Positions 43,935-54,427 of a DNA stretch of 64,000 nucleotides are shown here, in pieces. The stretch covers positions 1-64,000 of the forward strand of contig NZ_BDOQ01000013.1 in NCBI RefSeq assembly GCF_003112435.1, given 5' to 3'. The DNA comes from Novimethylophilus kurashikiensis. GTDB taxonomy: Bacteria > Pseudomonadota > Gammaproteobacteria > Burkholderiales > Methylophilaceae. Numbering within the stretch: the first letter of the stretch is position 1; each line of letters begins with the position of its first letter. The notes under the pieces are model-generated. The model was not told where the DNA came from. It saw nothing but the letters and a program-made list of their open reading frames with translations, and searched no databases. The translations under genes were made by a program, and so were the position numbers.

Positions 43935-45210
43935 AAGCGATTTCCTCCTGCACGTTTTGAATCGCCGCTCGATAGCCGTCGCCCTGTTCGCCCCATACGC
44001 CGCTCACCACCCGACGCCAGGAGTACTCATAGGAGCGTGCCAGGGCCCCGTCGCGCAGTTCGCGTACCAGGGTCGGGTTGGCTGCCAGCTCCGCGAGCGC
44101 ATCGGCCAGTTCGTGAACGACTTCTTCTGAGGATTTATCCTTCACCGGCACCACGCGTCCGCATTGGCCGTCCACCATCTCGGCCGGCCCGCCCAGCCCC
44201 AGGCATACCACGGGCAAGCCGCCCGCCATGGACTCCAGCACTACGTTGCCGCTGGAATCGTGCAGGCTGGGGAAAAGCAAGGCATCGAAGTTGCGATAGG
44301 CTTGCATCAGCTCGTGTTGTGGCATCCAGGGCACCCAGGTCACACAATAGGCGAGCTTGAGATGTGCCGTGAGTATTTGCCAGCGCTGCCGCTCCGGCCC
44401 CTGGCCGATCATGGTGAGCCGCACGGGAATGCCGCGGCGCGTTACTTCGGCAATCGCACGCAGGCCGATATCCATGCCTTTCCAATGCAAAAATCGTCCG
44501 ACATACAGGATGTGCAACGCCTGGTGGCTCTTGAACGGCACCACGCGTTGGGCGTCTTCCACCTGGCGCTCTACGCCGATTTCTAGCTGGCAACGCGCTT
44601 TCACCCGGTACGGCGCCGGCAGCCAAGCCATCGATTGCGGAGTCTTGAGCAGGATGACCGAGGCTCGCGCATAGGTTTGCCGGACGAACGGGTCGAACCG
44701 CGCGAGCCAGTTCATCGCGTCGCGCAAGATTTCCTTGGCTTGCCCACCCAGCGACATCCATTTGCGAAGTTCCATCGGTGCGCGTTCGCCGCCGCCCACG
44801 GGGCCGACGACGAAGGGAATGCCGAGCCGCCACATAAAGCTGGGATGCCGCACCACGCCAAAGGTGATGTGATGAACGGTGTCGAAGTTTTCCGTTTGGT
44901 GCCACTTGCGCGCCTGTAAATAAGCGCCCCATTGCCATAGCAAGTAGTACAAGTGCACGCCGAACGGGCCCTTCTTCCACCAGCGCGCCCAGGCCGGCAG
45001 GTCGTAATAGATAAAATTGAGGTTGCGCGGCGCATGCGTCAGGCCTCGCAAGGCTTTCTCGATCCCTGGACGGTTATTGGCCCGCGTGATCACCCACACC
45101 TCGTGCCCCAGCGCTGCCGTTTCCAGCGCCCAGCGCCAACCCACGCCAGGCTCGGAGCCCTTGTCCGGTTCGCACGCATAAGCGGACATCAGTACCTTAA
45201 GTGTTTGCAT
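43921..45210 (-). CDS. family 4 glycosyltransferase
   Basis: The 429-residue protein starts LKVLMSAYACEPDKGSEPGV, a well-known beginning for exopolysaccharide GT4 enzymes. The donor domain has HILYVGRFLHWKGMDIGLRAI and the loop SSGNVVLESMAGGLPVVCLGLGGP. I chose the ATG preceded by GGGAG. The stop lies 14 bp inside the beta-helix gene. Acceptor and donor sugars are unknown. Confidence 0.9.
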   Translation of the reverse strand: MQTLKVLMSAYACEPDKGSEPGVGWRWALETAALGHEVWVITRANNRPGIEKALRGLTHAPRNLNFIYYDLPAWARWWKKGPFGVHLYYLLWQWGAYLQARKWHQTENFDTVHHITFGVVRHPSFMWRLGIPFVVGPVGGGERAPMELRKWMSLGGQAKEILRDAMNWLARFDPFVRQTYARASVILLKTPQSMAWLPAPYRVKARCQLEIGVERQVEDAQRVVPFKSHQALHILYVGRFLHWKGMDIGLRAIAEVTRRGIPVRLTMIGQGPERQRWQILTAHLKLAYCVTWVPWMPQHELMQAYRNFDALLFPSLHDSSGNVVLESMAGGLPVVCLGLGGPAEMVDGQCGRVVPVKDKSSEEVVHELADALAELAANPTLVRELRDGALARSYEYSWRRVVSGVWGEQGDGYRAAIQNVQEEIAYASA

Positions 45211-45232
45211 GGCTCGCTCCCTTTCTATGAAT

Positions 45233-45351
45233 AAAAACGGCGGCAAAGGGCGTCTGCGGCGTTGCGCGGTGCTCGAAATCCTCATGTACTAAAGTACATT
45301 CCGGTTTCTGCGCGCCGTGCGCCTTGCATCCATCCCTTTGCAGCCGTTTTT
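45233..45351. repeat. 119-bp imperfect palindromic intergenic repeat
   Basis: The left end AAAAACGGCGGCAAAGGG pairs with the right end CCCTTTGCAGCCGTTTTT. Further paired blocks lead to a central perfect hairpin ATGTACT-AA-AGTACAT (45284-45299). The whole spacer between the two genes is taken up by the element. Similar long stem-loop repeats with a GTACATTCCGG arm are, from memory, dispersed in genomes of related betaproteobacteria. It carries no open frame and looks like a MITE or REP-type element. Confidence 0.75.
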
Positions 45352-45362
45352 GCGACATTGCT

Positions 45363-46736
45363 CTACTTCCGCGGCGAAAGACCCAAGCGGCGCGCGGTCC
45401 TGCGCTGCATGTGGTCGACGATATGCCCGAGCACCGTGGCCACGACCTGCTCGAGCGGTTGGGAGGCGTCGATGACGCTGGCGTGGCGGAATTCGCAGGC
45501 GAGCTTGAGATAGGCGCCGCGTTGGCGTGCGCTCTCGGCAAAAGGGACTTCCTGCTTGCGCGCTTGCAGGGCTTCGGGCGGCGCATCGAGGATGAACACG
45601 AGATCGGGACCGGGCAGCCAGCGGCCCAGCCATTGCGCAGGCTTGAGCGAGCCGGAATAGCGGTAGCGCCTGGGATCGGCCAGCAAGTCCTGGAAGTAGC
45701 GGTCGAACAAGACCAGCGTGGAGCAAATCTTGGCCGGGTACAGCCAGCTCACCGTACCTTTCCAGTAGCTCGCCCAGAAATGCACGAGCTTGGCGAGCGA
45801 GCCCAGTGTGCCGCGCGGCGGTTGCGCGTGGGGATCGGTCACGGGCTGGTGCTGCACCTGTTTGCCTGCCGCGCGCGGTTTCAAATGGCGGTATTCCACC
45901 TGCCTGAAAGCCGGTGCCATCTGTTTGGCGACTTCGGTGATCACGGCGCTCTTGCCGCTGCCGTCTGGCCCCATGAAGGCGATGCTGAGCCCTGTGGGGT
46001 GGATAAAGCGGTTGATCACGCGATAGACGTTACGCGCTGTTTGCCTGAACCTGGAGCGCAAGGATTCGCGCGGGGTGTGACGGTGCAACGCCTCGCGCAG
46101 CCGGTCGATCCCCGCCACCACGGTCTGCCATGGGGCAGAGCCGAAGGGCATGGCGGTGCGCACGGCTGCTTCCACGACGTTGGCTTCAGCGGCCGGCAGC
46201 AGGGCATGCAAAGCCTTGCTGCAACCCTTGGCGTCTTCCGAAAAGCGCAGGGAGAGTTCCAGCGCCTGCATCTCATTGAGGTTGCCCTTGTCGATTTTCT
46301 TGACGAGGTAGTAGATGAAGGCATCGGCGGCCGAAGGTATCCAGAAACCCTGCGGGTGACGACGGCGGTTTTCCAGCACATTTTCGGCGCGCAGCCAACG
46401 TCGGCCACGGCGGCGGTAATCGCTGCTCGAATCCGGGTGCAGGTAGATGAGACTGGCGCCGCGCCGCCGCGCCAGCACGAAATAGGTCGCGGTCGTCTCA
46501 TGGCGGATGGATTGGATGAGATGCGAGCCGCTGCCTGCGGCCAGTGCGGCGATGATCGTCGGCAGCCGGTGCATCCAGTCCGGGTGGACCATGAAATCGA
46601 TGTCGGACGGGATGACTTCGGGGTAGGTGTCGTAGCCCGCCAGGATGCAGTAGGGCAGGCCCGCGCTTTCGAAAGTGCGGATCATCTGTTCGAACAGGTC
46701 CCGGTTGTCGGCCATGCGGTCATCGGCGAGATTCAT
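45363..46736 (-). CDS. two-domain protein: nucleotidyltransferase-like and thymidylate-kinase-like
   Basis: The 457-residue protein has an N-terminal part (residues about 10-200) resembling nucleotidyltransferase-fold proteins (LPYCILAGYDTYPEVIPSDI then DFMVHPDWMHRL). The C-terminal P-loop kinase domain (from about 250) has LSIAFMGPDGSGKSAVI, VLFDRYFQDLLADPRRYRY and LVFILDAPPEALQARK, as in thymidylate kinases. Proteins like this recur in exopolysaccharide clusters with unknown biochemical role. It overlaps the next gene by 17 bp. Confidence 0.75.
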   Translation of the reverse strand: MNLADDRMADNRDLFEQMIRTFESAGLPYCILAGYDTYPEVIPSDIDFMVHPDWMHRLPTIIAALAAGSGSHLIQSIRHETTATYFVLARRRGASLIYLHPDSSSDYRRRGRRWLRAENVLENRRRHPQGFWIPSAADAFIYYLVKKIDKGNLNEMQALELSLRFSEDAKGCSKALHALLPAAEANVVEAAVRTAMPFGSAPWQTVVAGIDRLREALHRHTPRESLRSRFRQTARNVYRVINRFIHPTGLSIAFMGPDGSGKSAVITEVAKQMAPAFRQVEYRHLKPRAAGKQVQHQPVTDPHAQPPRGTLGSLAKLVHFWASYWKGTVSWLYPAKICSTLVLFDRYFQDLLADPRRYRYSGSLKPAQWLGRWLPGPDLVFILDAPPEALQARKQEVPFAESARQRGAYLKLACEFRHASVIDASQPLEQVVATVLGHIVDHMQRRTARRLGLSPRK

Positions 46737-47913
46737 CGCTCGGCTCTCCCAAAGTATTGCGCGGCAGCCATTCCTCGCGGCATTCCAGCAGGCGCACGTA
46801 ATCGCGTACCACGGGGTGGCGTGGGTCGAGATGACGCGAAGCCTCGGTGTAGAAAGTCACGGTGTCCAAGAGGTAATGCAGGACCAATGGACCGCAGGCC
46901 TCGGCAACGCCGCTATCAGCCCCGAACAGTTCCTTGCCGTGCGAAGCCGCATCGGCCACCAGCAAGGGCATCAGCGCCGAACGCATCGGCCAGCGCTGCA
47001 AGGCGCGCGGCATGAGGTGGAAATGTAAAAAGTCGTGCAGCGGATTGCCGTTGGCCTCGGCGTATTCCCAATCGAAGACGAATAGTCGACCATCGGCGAT
47101 GCCCAGGTTCCAAGGCGTGAAATCGCTGTGCACCATGCAAGTGGGCAAGGGGAGACCGCCAATTCCCTGCTCGATTTCCATGAACACGTTCTGGATCAGC
47201 TCGCAGTACTGCGGCTCGACCAGAGGAAGTACGGCCAGCATGCGCCGCTGCAAGCGCAGAAACGGATCGGACTCGCGCCAGGGTTTTATGGTGACGTGCT
47301 GTCGTGCCAATACCGAGAGAAATTGATGGTGCATCTCGGTAAAGCGCTGCACGCGGCGACCTTGCGGCAAGGCCAGCATGGCGAGGTAGCGGCGGCCGCA
47401 AGGCAACTTGCCATGGCCCAACAACCGGGGCAGGTAATCTGCGGTTTCCGGCACGTGGCCCAGGGTACTCAGCCAATGGGCTTCCTGCTCGATGGCAGGG
47501 TCGGCGCTGGCTTGCAGGGCGATCTTCACCACACGCGGCGGCTCGTCCTTGTCGCCGGGATAGTACATGGTGAGCTTTTGCAGCGGTCCGGGGTAGCCGC
47601 AATAGAGGGCCGTGGCTTCCAGGTTGCGTGTGCCGAACAGCACGCCGGAGGGGAACTGGCTCAGCTTGACGGTGGAAAGCAAGCCCGAGCCTGGCATCCA
47701 TTGGTCTAGCGCCAGCAAGGTCTTGCCCCAGAACCTGAGTAATGGATTACGGATGAAAAAACCGACGGCCTGCCGTGCCCGTAGCGGGTCGGTCGGGACC
47801 AGCAGGGGTTGGCTGCGTCGCGCGTACAGCACCTTCCAGGCCACTTCACTCCTGGCTTCGGCCTGCTCGTCGCGCAAGGTCGCGAGACGCGGCATCAGTT
47901 GCGCCAGGCTCAT
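46720..47913 (-). CDS. APH/choline-kinase-fold phosphotransferase
   Basis: The 397-residue protein has the kinase catalytic loop VHSDFTPWNLGIADG and metal motif RLFVFDWEYAEANGNPLHDF of the aminoglycoside-phosphotransferase superfamily. An unusual N-terminal region of about 130 residues precedes it. In this position it more likely phosphorylates a sugar or lipid intermediate than an antibiotic. It overlaps both neighbours (4 and 17 bp), so it is translationally coupled within the operon. Confidence 0.8.
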   Translation of the reverse strand: MSLAQLMPRLATLRDEQAEARSEVAWKVLYARRSQPLLVPTDPLRARQAVGFFIRNPLLRFWGKTLLALDQWMPGSGLLSTVKLSQFPSGVLFGTRNLEATALYCGYPGPLQKLTMYYPGDKDEPPRVVKIALQASADPAIEQEAHWLSTLGHVPETADYLPRLLGHGKLPCGRRYLAMLALPQGRRVQRFTEMHHQFLSVLARQHVTIKPWRESDPFLRLQRRMLAVLPLVEPQYCELIQNVFMEIEQGIGGLPLPTCMVHSDFTPWNLGIADGRLFVFDWEYAEANGNPLHDFLHFHLMPRALQRWPMRSALMPLLVADAASHGKELFGADSGVAEACGPLVLHYLLDTVTFYTEASRHLDPRHPVVRDYVRLLECREEWLPRNTLGEPSDESRR

Positions 47914-48743
47914 GCGGCGCCTCCTGAAATGCGATAACGGTCGAGGGCGTGAATGAGCGCTTGCGGCGGGTTGGCGAGATAGCCGCCAGCGAGGCCTTTG
48001 CGCACGATGCGCTCAACCCTTGCCAGCTTGTGCAAGGCTGGCCACAGTGTCTGGTCCAGCGCCGAACGGCGACGGATTTCATCGTATTCCACCATGCCCT
48101 TGGGACGCAGCGCGCGGGTTTTCTGCTCCGGATACCAGCGCATGCAGGAGAGATAAGCCGGGATATGGGCGATCTGGGTGTGCCGCGAGAAACGCTCCCA
48201 CAGGTCGGCGTCCATGGCGAGGTTGAAGCGGGGATCGAGGCCGCCGACTTTCTCGTACAAATCCCGCCGCCAGAACATGGACGGCTGCGAAATGTAGTTG
48301 TGGTCGAACAGCAGCGCGAAGCGGCTGAAACCCATTTCCTTCTTGGGCCGCAGATAGTTGCCTTCGCCATCGATCCACAAGGAATCGCCATAAGCGGCGT
48401 CGACCTCGGGATGCTCGTCGAAAAAGCGCGTCACCGTTTCCAGTGCGCCCGGCAGCAGCAAATCGTCCGAGCACAGCCAGCCCTGGATATCGCCGGTGGC
48501 GTGGTCGAAGCCTTTGATCAGCGCCTCGGTCTGCCCGTTGTCGGGCTCGGATACCCAGTAATGCAGGGCTGATGCGTGCTGCTTGATGATATCGACGCTG
48601 CCGTCGGTAGAACCGCCGTCGATGACGATGTATTGCACGCCTGCGGGTTGCTGCTCCAGTACGGAGCGCATGGTGGCGTCGAGGTAGCGTCCCTGCTGGT
48701 AGGAGCAGGTGACGATGCTGATGGAGGGGCGTCGAATATTCAT
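47910..48743 (-). CDS. family 2 glycosyltransferase
   Basis: The 277-residue GT2 protein has the N-terminal SISIVTCSYQQGRYLDATM, the acidic YIVIDGGSTDGSVDII and the metal-binding region WLCSDDLLLPGALE (DxD-like SDD). It is cytosolic without membrane segments and probably adds one sugar of the repeat unit. It overlaps the Wzy-like gene by ATGA and the phosphotransferase gene by four bases. Confidence 0.9.
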   Translation of the reverse strand: MNIRRPSISIVTCSYQQGRYLDATMRSVLEQQPAGVQYIVIDGGSTDGSVDIIKQHASALHYWVSEPDNGQTEALIKGFDHATGDIQGWLCSDDLLLPGALETVTRFFDEHPEVDAAYGDSLWIDGEGNYLRPKKEMGFSRFALLFDHNYISQPSMFWRRDLYEKVGGLDPRFNLAMDADLWERFSRHTQIAHIPAYLSCMRWYPEQKTRALRPKGMVEYDEIRRRSALDQTLWPALHKLARVERIVRKGLAGGYLANPPQALIHALDRYRISGGAA

Positions 48744-50170
48744 GTTCTGCTATGTTTCAAACGATACAAACGATTTTTGCGAGGTGCGGCTGGCTCATCA
48801 GTGCGGTCGGCCTCAGAAGCGGCATCGCCATCGAGTTCTTGCCGCTGCCGATGCAGCCCGATACCCAGCAACATGCCGAAAATGCCCCACAGCAACAGCG
48901 ATTTCGCAGGCTGCAGCAGGATGGGGTTGAATGCGTACACGGCAATGCTCATCAAGCTCATGCAGGCGAAGGTATGCCCGGCAATGCTCATCTGGTCGCG
49001 GCGACGCTTGCTTAGTACATGGCGATACGAGAATCGGCCCACACGGACATACGCCCACAACCAGAGGAATATTGCGAGCACGCCGCCTTGGGCCAGGAAA
49101 TCCAGCACGTCGCTGTGGGTGGGCAGGTTGCCGCGGGCGACCAGGATCTGGAATCCGGTGAATTTTTCGGTGCCGGCGCCGGTAAAGCTGGTGCCGTAAA
49201 ACGGCGATTCCAGGAAGCGCTCCCAGGCTTGTTCGTAGGTGTGCATGCGATAGCCGGGATTGCCGCTCGGCATGATCTCGCCGCGTTGGTAAGCGAGGTA
49301 GCCCGCCAGCGCCAAGCCTGCGATGATCACGATCACCATCCAGAACAAGGTCCAGAAGCGGAAGGTCACGCTTTCACGGAAGCGGAAGCGCCATTCGGCA
49401 AGCCACAGGTAAATCAGCGTCAGCGCCAGCACGATAAAACCGGTGTTCTTGCGGAACAGCAGCCCGGCGATGACGAAGAACAGCGTCATCAGCGTCGGCC
49501 ACACCTTGCCCGGTTGCAGCGCGAAAAACACCATAAGCGGGATGATGAGGAACTCCAGTTCGTGATAGGGCGAGGAATGATCGTCGTGCATGATCGCCAT
49601 CTTGAGCGTCATGAACAGGCTGGCGAGGATGGCGAAATAGATGAACGATTTCACCATGGTTTCGCGCGCGGCCGATAGCATCACCACCCGCGCCGTCACC
49701 AGCGCGAACAGCATGTACAGCCCCACGGTAATGAAGCTGTTGCCGATGCCTTCGTGCTTGCGGGCGTACAAGCTGCCGAGCACGATCCATCCTCCCATTA
49801 ACGCAAGCGGCAGCGCGGCCTTGAGCACCTCCCAGTAGCGCCGCTTGTAGCGGTCATAAAGCCGGGAGAGGTCGGATACGAAAATCTTGGTGCCGATGTT
49901 GATCATGATCGCGCCCGAGAGCGAAATCATGAGCGGCAGGTGCTTGGTGAGGCCGATTTTCTCCAGCCGCAGCGAAAACGGGTCGGCCACGTAGAACAGC
50001 GCCAGCCAGAAGCCGAGCATGAACCAGTAGTCGGCCAGCGACATGCGGGCCCGTGCCTCGTCGACGTACTTGCGGGTACGCCAGACCTGGGCCTGGAACG
50101 GGGTGCGGATGAGCCGGGTATTCATGAGATTGGTATTCATGAGGTTGGTATTCATGAGGTTGGTATTCAT
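48740..50170 (-). CDS. Wzy-like polysaccharide polymerase/O-antigen-ligase family protein
   Basis: The 476-residue protein has about ten or more membrane segments (for example [34 protein letters not shown]). A large loop around residues 310-370 contains [15 protein letters not shown] and [20 protein letters not shown], a layout typical of WaaL/Wzy enzymes. It would polymerise lipid-linked repeat units in the periplasm. The start codon overlaps the upstream stop (ATGA) and is the first of four in-frame ATGs in a tandem repeat. The C-terminus is basic and cytosolic. Confidence 0.83.
   Translation of the reverse strand: MNTNLMNTNLMNTNLMNTRLIRTPFQAQVWRTRKYVDEARARMSLADYWFMLGFWLALFYVADPFSLRLEKIGLTKHLPLMISLSGAIMINIGTKIFVSDLSRLYDRYKRRYWEVLKAALPLALMGGWIVLGSLYARKHEGIGNSFITVGLYMLFALVTARVVMLSAARETMVKSFIYFAILASLFMTLKMAIMHDDHSSPYHELEFLIIPLMVFFALQPGKVWPTLMTLFFVIAGLLFRKNTGFIVLALTLIYLWLAEWRFRFRESVTFRFWTLFWMVIVIIAGLALAGYLAYQRGEIMPSGNPGYRMHTYEQAWERFLESPFYGTSFTGAGTEKFTGFQILVARGNLPTHSDVLDFLAQGGVLAIFLWLWAYVRVGRFSYRHVLSKRRRDQMSIAGHTFACMSLMSIAVYAFNPILLQPAKSLLLWGIFGMLLGIGLHRQRQELDGDAASEADRTDEPAAPRKNRLYRLKHSRT
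50111..50170 (-). repeat. four 15-bp tandem repeats containing the wzy-like start codon
   Basis: The 5' end of the Wzy-like gene consists of four 15-bp units, each beginning with ATG and encoding [15 protein letters not shown] and MNTRL. Units 1 and 2 are identical; unit 3 differs by one base and unit 4 by three. Each ATG is a possible start in the same frame. Confidence 0.95.
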
Positions 50171-50895
50171 GACGACACCTTGGCGAGTTGCATGGCGGCG
50201 AGTTGACGCAAGTCGGCGGCATCCAGCTCGTTGATGGCCTCCAGGATGGCTTCGGGCGACCACTCGCGCGTCATGAATCGATGCGCGATAACGTCGAGCT
50301 GATGCATGTTGAGATCCCACCAGCGCCAGGACAGCAACGCCTCGATGGTGCGTTCGTCGAAGCGGTCTCGAATGGGCCTGGCGGGTACGCCGCCCACAAT
50401 GGAGTACGGCGCCACGTCCTTCACTACTACCGCGCCTGCAGCCACGATGGCGCCGTGGCCGACGGTGAGCCCGTCCAGCACGATGGCGCCCGCGCCTATC
50501 CACACGTCGCTGCCCACGGTTGATCGTGGCAGTTCGTCCTCGCTATCGCTGCGGGCGAAGCTCATGCCGGCTTGCAACCGGGTGGAATAGAACGCCGGAT
50601 GGGTGGATAGCCGATCGACCGGATGCTTGCCCAACCCGCCCAGCAACACATTCGGCCCGATGCTGGAAAACGCGCCAATATCGGTAAAACCGACGCGCGA
50701 GCCTTCCGAAACGTAGCTCATGCGGCCCAGCGACACGGCGCGCAGCGTGCTGCCCTGATAGATGCGGTTGTAGCCTGCAAAACGGCAATCGGGACTGGCA
50801 TAGCTGCGGATGCTGGCCCAGAAGCGCGGCAACTCCTTGGACAAACGGCGGCGGCGCCACAACATCCACTCGAACCGATCGAAAGCCTCGCTCAT
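50167..50895 (-). CDS. left-handed beta-helix (CatB-like) O-acetyltransferase
   Basis: The 242-residue protein has hexapeptide-repeat segments ([55 protein letters not shown]) and the loop [16 protein letters not shown] with the catalytic His typical of xenobiotic/CatB-type acetyltransferases. It probably O-acetylates the exopolysaccharide repeat unit or precursor. It overlaps both neighbours by four bases, in a tightly coupled stretch. Confidence 0.9.
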   Translation of the reverse strand: MSEAFDRFEWMLWRRRRLSKELPRFWASIRSYASPDCRFAGYNRIYQGSTLRAVSLGRMSYVSEGSRVGFTDIGAFSSIGPNVLLGGLGKHPVDRLSTHPAFYSTRLQAGMSFARSDSEDELPRSTVGSDVWIGAGAIVLDGLTVGHGAIVAAGAVVVKDVAPYSIVGGVPARPIRDRFDERTIEALLSWRWWDLNMHQLDVIAHRFMTREWSPEAILEAINELDAADLRQLAAMQLAKVSS

Positions 50896-52289
50896 GGCCG
50901 GTCTCCCCGCAGGGCGGTCATTTTCATGTTGCAGTCCATCAAATCGATAGGCTGGCTATCACCGCCTTTGTTTTCGGGTGCCTTGCCTTCAGGGGCATGC
51001 TTGGGCGCTTCTTCCTCGGCGATTCGCTGCCGGACCTTGATCGCGCCGGCAATCGAATATGCCAGCCCCATCAGCGTGCCGCTCAGCAGGGCCAGCATGA
51101 CGCCGGTTTCCTGCAGGCGGTTGACCACGGCGACGCCGACGAGGATGGAGACCACCGACATCACTACACCCGAGCGAATAATCACGCCAGTCGCCTTCAC
51201 CGTGCGCAGGAAGAACGTCACTTGTCGCAGGTAGAACTGCACGAAGATAAGCGCCGCCTGCCATGCCACCAGCACCGCCGTATCGGCGTAGGAGTCGCCA
51301 TAGAGCAGATGGGTAAGCGGTGTGGCGAGGAGGGTGAGCACGATCAGCACCGGTAGTAGCAGGGCCGTGCCGATGGCAGTGATGCGCCACATGTAGTGCA
51401 TCAGCCCGCCCAATCCTTCATGGCCGAAGTGCCGTGCCGCGATGACCGGCACCACGTTTTCCATGGCCTGGAACAGGATATTGATCGGCCCCACGATGTT
51501 CTGTGCTGCGCGCACCCCGCCGGCTGCTTGGGCGCCAACCGCACTGGCGCCTATCATCAGCACACCTTGCGTACCCATCCATTGCAGTTGCCAGGCCATG
51601 AGGTAGTCGCGCCCGGTGCGCCAGCCTTCCTTGAGTACCGCCTTGGCGTGGGCGAATACCGGTTCCACGCGGTCGTGCATGAAGCCGAAAATGAAGGCTG
51701 CAAGCGAGGTCGCGGCGATCACCCAGAAGGCGCTCGCGACCGAGAGCGTGCCTTGCAGCATCATCAGCGTGAGAAATACCACCTGTCCGCCGTAGCTGAT
51801 GCAGTCGTTGATGAACGCGCCCTTGGGGTATTCCTGCACGAAGTAATAGCGGCGCTGCCAGTCCTGCAACTGGAAGCACAACAGCGCGGCGTTGAGCGCG
51901 ACGATGACGCCGGGCCCGAGACCAACCAGTTTTTCCAGTCCGAAAGCGTGGGCGAACAGGGCAATGATGGCCACAGCTACGGCCAGCACGCACGACAGTG
52001 TCAACTGCAAGGCGAACACCCCCTGCAAATAGCGGCTGCGGACATCGTTATCCATTTGCGGCGCGGCGCTCATCATGGGCTGGAAAATCAGCGCGTTCTG
52101 GAACGAATTGACGTAGATCATCAGCGCCTGCAACAGCACGAACACGCCGAAGGCTTCCGGCCCCAGCACACGCGCCAGCAAGACCCCGGTGACGAAGTTG
52201 CTGCCGCTGACGACGGTTTGATCGGTGAGCGCCCAGTTGGCGTGGCGATAACGGTTGATGAGGCGTTGGACTTGGTAGGGCAATAGCAT
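50892..52289 (-). CDS. Wzx-like polysaccharide flippase
   Basis: The 465-residue integral membrane protein has about 12-14 hydrophobic helices and the MATE/Wzx-type N-terminus ([21 protein letters not shown], then [14 protein letters not shown]). It should flip lipid-linked repeat units across the inner membrane for the Wzy-like polymerase encoded two genes downstream. A charged Glu/Lys-rich tail ends the protein. Overlap with the acetyltransferase gene is four bases. Confidence 0.88.
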   Translation of the reverse strand: MLLPYQVQRLINRYRHANWALTDQTVVSGSNFVTGVLLARVLGPEAFGVFVLLQALMIYVNSFQNALIFQPMMSAAPQMDNDVRSRYLQGVFALQLTLSCVLAVAVAIIALFAHAFGLEKLVGLGPGVIVALNAALLCFQLQDWQRRYYFVQEYPKGAFINDCISYGGQVVFLTLMMLQGTLSVASAFWVIAATSLAAFIFGFMHDRVEPVFAHAKAVLKEGWRTGRDYLMAWQLQWMGTQGVLMIGASAVGAQAAGGVRAAQNIVGPINILFQAMENVVPVIAARHFGHEGLGGLMHYMWRITAIGTALLLPVLIVLTLLATPLTHLLYGDSYADTAVLVAWQAALIFVQFYLRQVTFFLRTVKATGVIIRSGVVMSVVSILVGVAVVNRLQETGVMLALLSGTLMGLAYSIAGAIKVRQRIAEEEAPKHAPEGKAPENKGGDSQPIDLMDCNMKMTALRGDRP

Positions 52290-52298
52290 AAAGAGGCT

Positions 52299-53279
52299 TC
52301 AAGCCTGGAAGGCGTGCGTGCGTTGGTAAAGTTGCTTTTGTTCTTCCACGTAGGTGCGGTAGGTCATGGCGAGACCCTCCTTGAGCGGAATCCGCGCCTG
52401 CCAGCCCAGCTCCCGCATGCGCGAGACATCCAGCAGCTTGCGCGGCGTGCCGTCGGGCTTGGTGGTGTCGAACACTAGCGAACCCCGAAAACCCACCACC
52501 TCCATGATGTTCTCCGCCAGTTCGCGGATGGAAACGTCGGTGCCGGTGCCAAGGTTGTAAAGGCCATCGCCCACGCCGCGCTCCATGAGAAATACGCAGG
52601 CGTCGGCGAGGTCGTCTACGTGCAGGAACTCGCGCATGGGCTTGCCGGTGCCCCACACCATCAGCGTCTTGTCGCCGCGCAGCATGGCCTCGTGCGTCTT
52701 GCGCAAGAGGGCGGGCAGCACATGGCTATTCAACAGGTCGTAGTTGTCGTTGGGGCCGTAGAGGTTGGTCGGCATGACGCTGAAATACTGCGTGCCGTAT
52801 TGCCGGTTGTAGTTTTCGCACAGCTTGATGCCGGCGATCTTGGCCACGGCATAGGGTTCGTTCGTCTGTTCCAGCGGCCCGGAGAGCAGGTATTCCTCCT
52901 TGATCGGCTGCGGACAGTCACGCGGGTAGATGCAGCTCGATCCCAGAAACTGCATGCGTTTCACCCCGGCACGATAGGCGCCTTCGATCAGGTTGGCCTC
53001 GATCATGAGGTTCTGGTAGATGAAATCGGCACGGTAATTGTTGTTGGCGTGGATGCCGCCTACTCTCGCCGCGGCGCAGAACACGTATTCGGGTTTTTCG
53101 CGGGCCAGAAAATCGAACACGGCTTGTTGGTTGGTAAGGTCCAGTTCGCGGTGCGTGCGCAGGATCAGGCTGCGATAGCCCGCCGCTTCCAACCGCCGTA
53201 CGATGGCCGAGCCCACCATGCCGCGATGGCCGGAAACGTAGATCCTGGACTTGGTGGAAATAGTGTTGATGAGGGCCAT
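52299..53279 (-). CDS. fcl: GDP-L-fucose synthase
   Basis: The 326-residue protein has the NADPH motif [14 protein letters not shown], the catalytic [13 protein letters not shown] (YxxxK) and the family's [13 protein letters not shown] and [19 protein letters not shown] segments. It epimerises and reduces GDP-4-keto-6-deoxymannose to GDP-L-fucose. It lies directly after gmd, so fucose (or a related 6-deoxy sugar) is a likely constituent of the polymer. Confidence 0.95.
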   Translation of the reverse strand: MALINTISTKSRIYVSGHRGMVGSAIVRRLEAAGYRSLILRTHRELDLTNQQAVFDFLAREKPEYVFCAAARVGGIHANNNYRADFIYQNLMIEANLIEGAYRAGVKRMQFLGSSCIYPRDCPQPIKEEYLLSGPLEQTNEPYAVAKIAGIKLCENYNRQYGTQYFSVMPTNLYGPNDNYDLLNSHVLPALLRKTHEAMLRGDKTLMVWGTGKPMREFLHVDDLADACVFLMERGVGDGLYNLGTGTDVSIRELAENIMEVVGFRGSLVFDTTKPDGTPRKLLDVSRMRELGWQARIPLKEGLAMTYRTYVEEQKQLYQRTHAFQA

Positions 53280-53299
53280 GGCTGTTTTCTCCGCTACGT

Positions 53300-54385
53300 T
53301 TATTCGTGATAGGCCAAGGTGCGGTAGCCGTGGCTCTTGACCAGGTGATCGCGCTCGGCGGTGTGCAGGTCTTCCTGCACCATCTCCCGCACCATGTCCT
53401 CGAACGGGGTCTTGGGTTCCCAGCCCAGCTTGCGCTTGGCCTTGCTGGGGTCGCCCAGCAACGTTTCCACCTCCGTGGGGCGGAAGTAGCGCGGATCGAC
53501 GGCGACGATGCAGTTGCCGTTCTCGTCATAGCCTTTCTCGTCCACGCCGTTGCCGCGCCAGGTAATCTCCATGTCCAGCTCGGCGGCGGCGATGTTGACG
53601 AAATCGCGCACGCTGTATTGGCGGCCGGTGGCGATGACGAAATCCTCGGGCTGGCTCTGTTGCAGCATCAGCCACTGCATCTCGACGTAGTCCCGCGCAT
53701 GACCCCAGTCGCGCAGGGCGTTGAGGTTGCCGAGGTAGAGGTGCTCCTGTAGTCCCAGTTTGATACGGGCCAGGGCGCGGGTGATCTTGCGTGTGACGAA
53801 GGTTTCGCCGCGACGCGGGGATTCGTGGTTGAACAGGATGCCGTTGCAGGCGTACATGCCGTAGGCCTCGCGGTAGTTCACCGTGATCCAGTAGGCGTAG
53901 AGCTTGGCGGCGGCGTAGGGGCTGCGCGGATAGAAGGGTGTGGTTTCCTTTTGCGGAGTTTCCTGTACCAGGCCGTAGAGTTCGGAGGTGGAAGCCTGGT
54001 AGAAGCGCGTCTTGTTCTGCAGGCCCAGAATCCGCATGGCTTCGAGGATGCGCAGCGTGCCGATGCCGTCGGCGTTAGCGGTGTATTCCGGTTCTTCGAA
54101 CGACACGGCCACGTGCGATTGCGCGGCCAGGTTGTAGATCTCGTCCGGCTGCACTTGCTGGATAACCCGAATCAGCGCAGTCGAATCGGTCAGGTCGCCG
54201 TAATGCAGGAAAAAGCGCTGGTCGTCGTGGTGCGGGTCTTCGTAGATGTGGTCGATACGGTCGGTGTTGAAGCTGGAGGCGCGGCGCTTGATGCCGTGTA
54301 CCTCGTAGCCTTTTGCCAGCAGAAATTCTGCAAGGTAGGAGCCGTCCTGGCCCGTAATGCCGGTGATGAGTGCAACCTTGAACAT
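53300..54385 (-). CDS. gmd: GDP-mannose 4,6-dehydratase
   Basis: The 361-residue protein has [20 protein letters not shown], the characteristic [19 protein letters not shown], and the catalytic YxxxK in [15 protein letters not shown]. It converts GDP-mannose to GDP-4-keto-6-deoxymannose. Substrate supply comes from manC at 60.7 kb, and fcl follows after 20 bp. Confidence 0.96.
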   Translation of the reverse strand: MFKVALITGITGQDGSYLAEFLLAKGYEVHGIKRRASSFNTDRIDHIYEDPHHDDQRFFLHYGDLTDSTALIRVIQQVQPDEIYNLAAQSHVAVSFEEPEYTANADGIGTLRILEAMRILGLQNKTRFYQASTSELYGLVQETPQKETTPFYPRSPYAAAKLYAYWITVNYREAYGMYACNGILFNHESPRRGETFVTRKITRALARIKLGLQEHLYLGNLNALRDWGHARDYVEMQWLMLQQSQPEDFVIATGRQYSVRDFVNIAAAELDMEITWRGNGVDEKGYDENGNCIVAVDPRYFRPTEVETLLGDPSKAKRKLGWEPKTPFEDMVREMVQEDLHTAERDHLVKSHGYRTLAYHE

Positions 54386-54427
54386 AATCTCTTTCCTGTC
54401 GTTGAAATGAAGGACTACTGCCCCGGT

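Noticed and set aside
46720-47913. Antibiotic (aminoglycoside) resistance gene
   Set aside because: The kinase fold matches, but the gene is translationally embedded in an exopolysaccharide operon and has an unusual N-terminal region, so drug resistance is unlikely.
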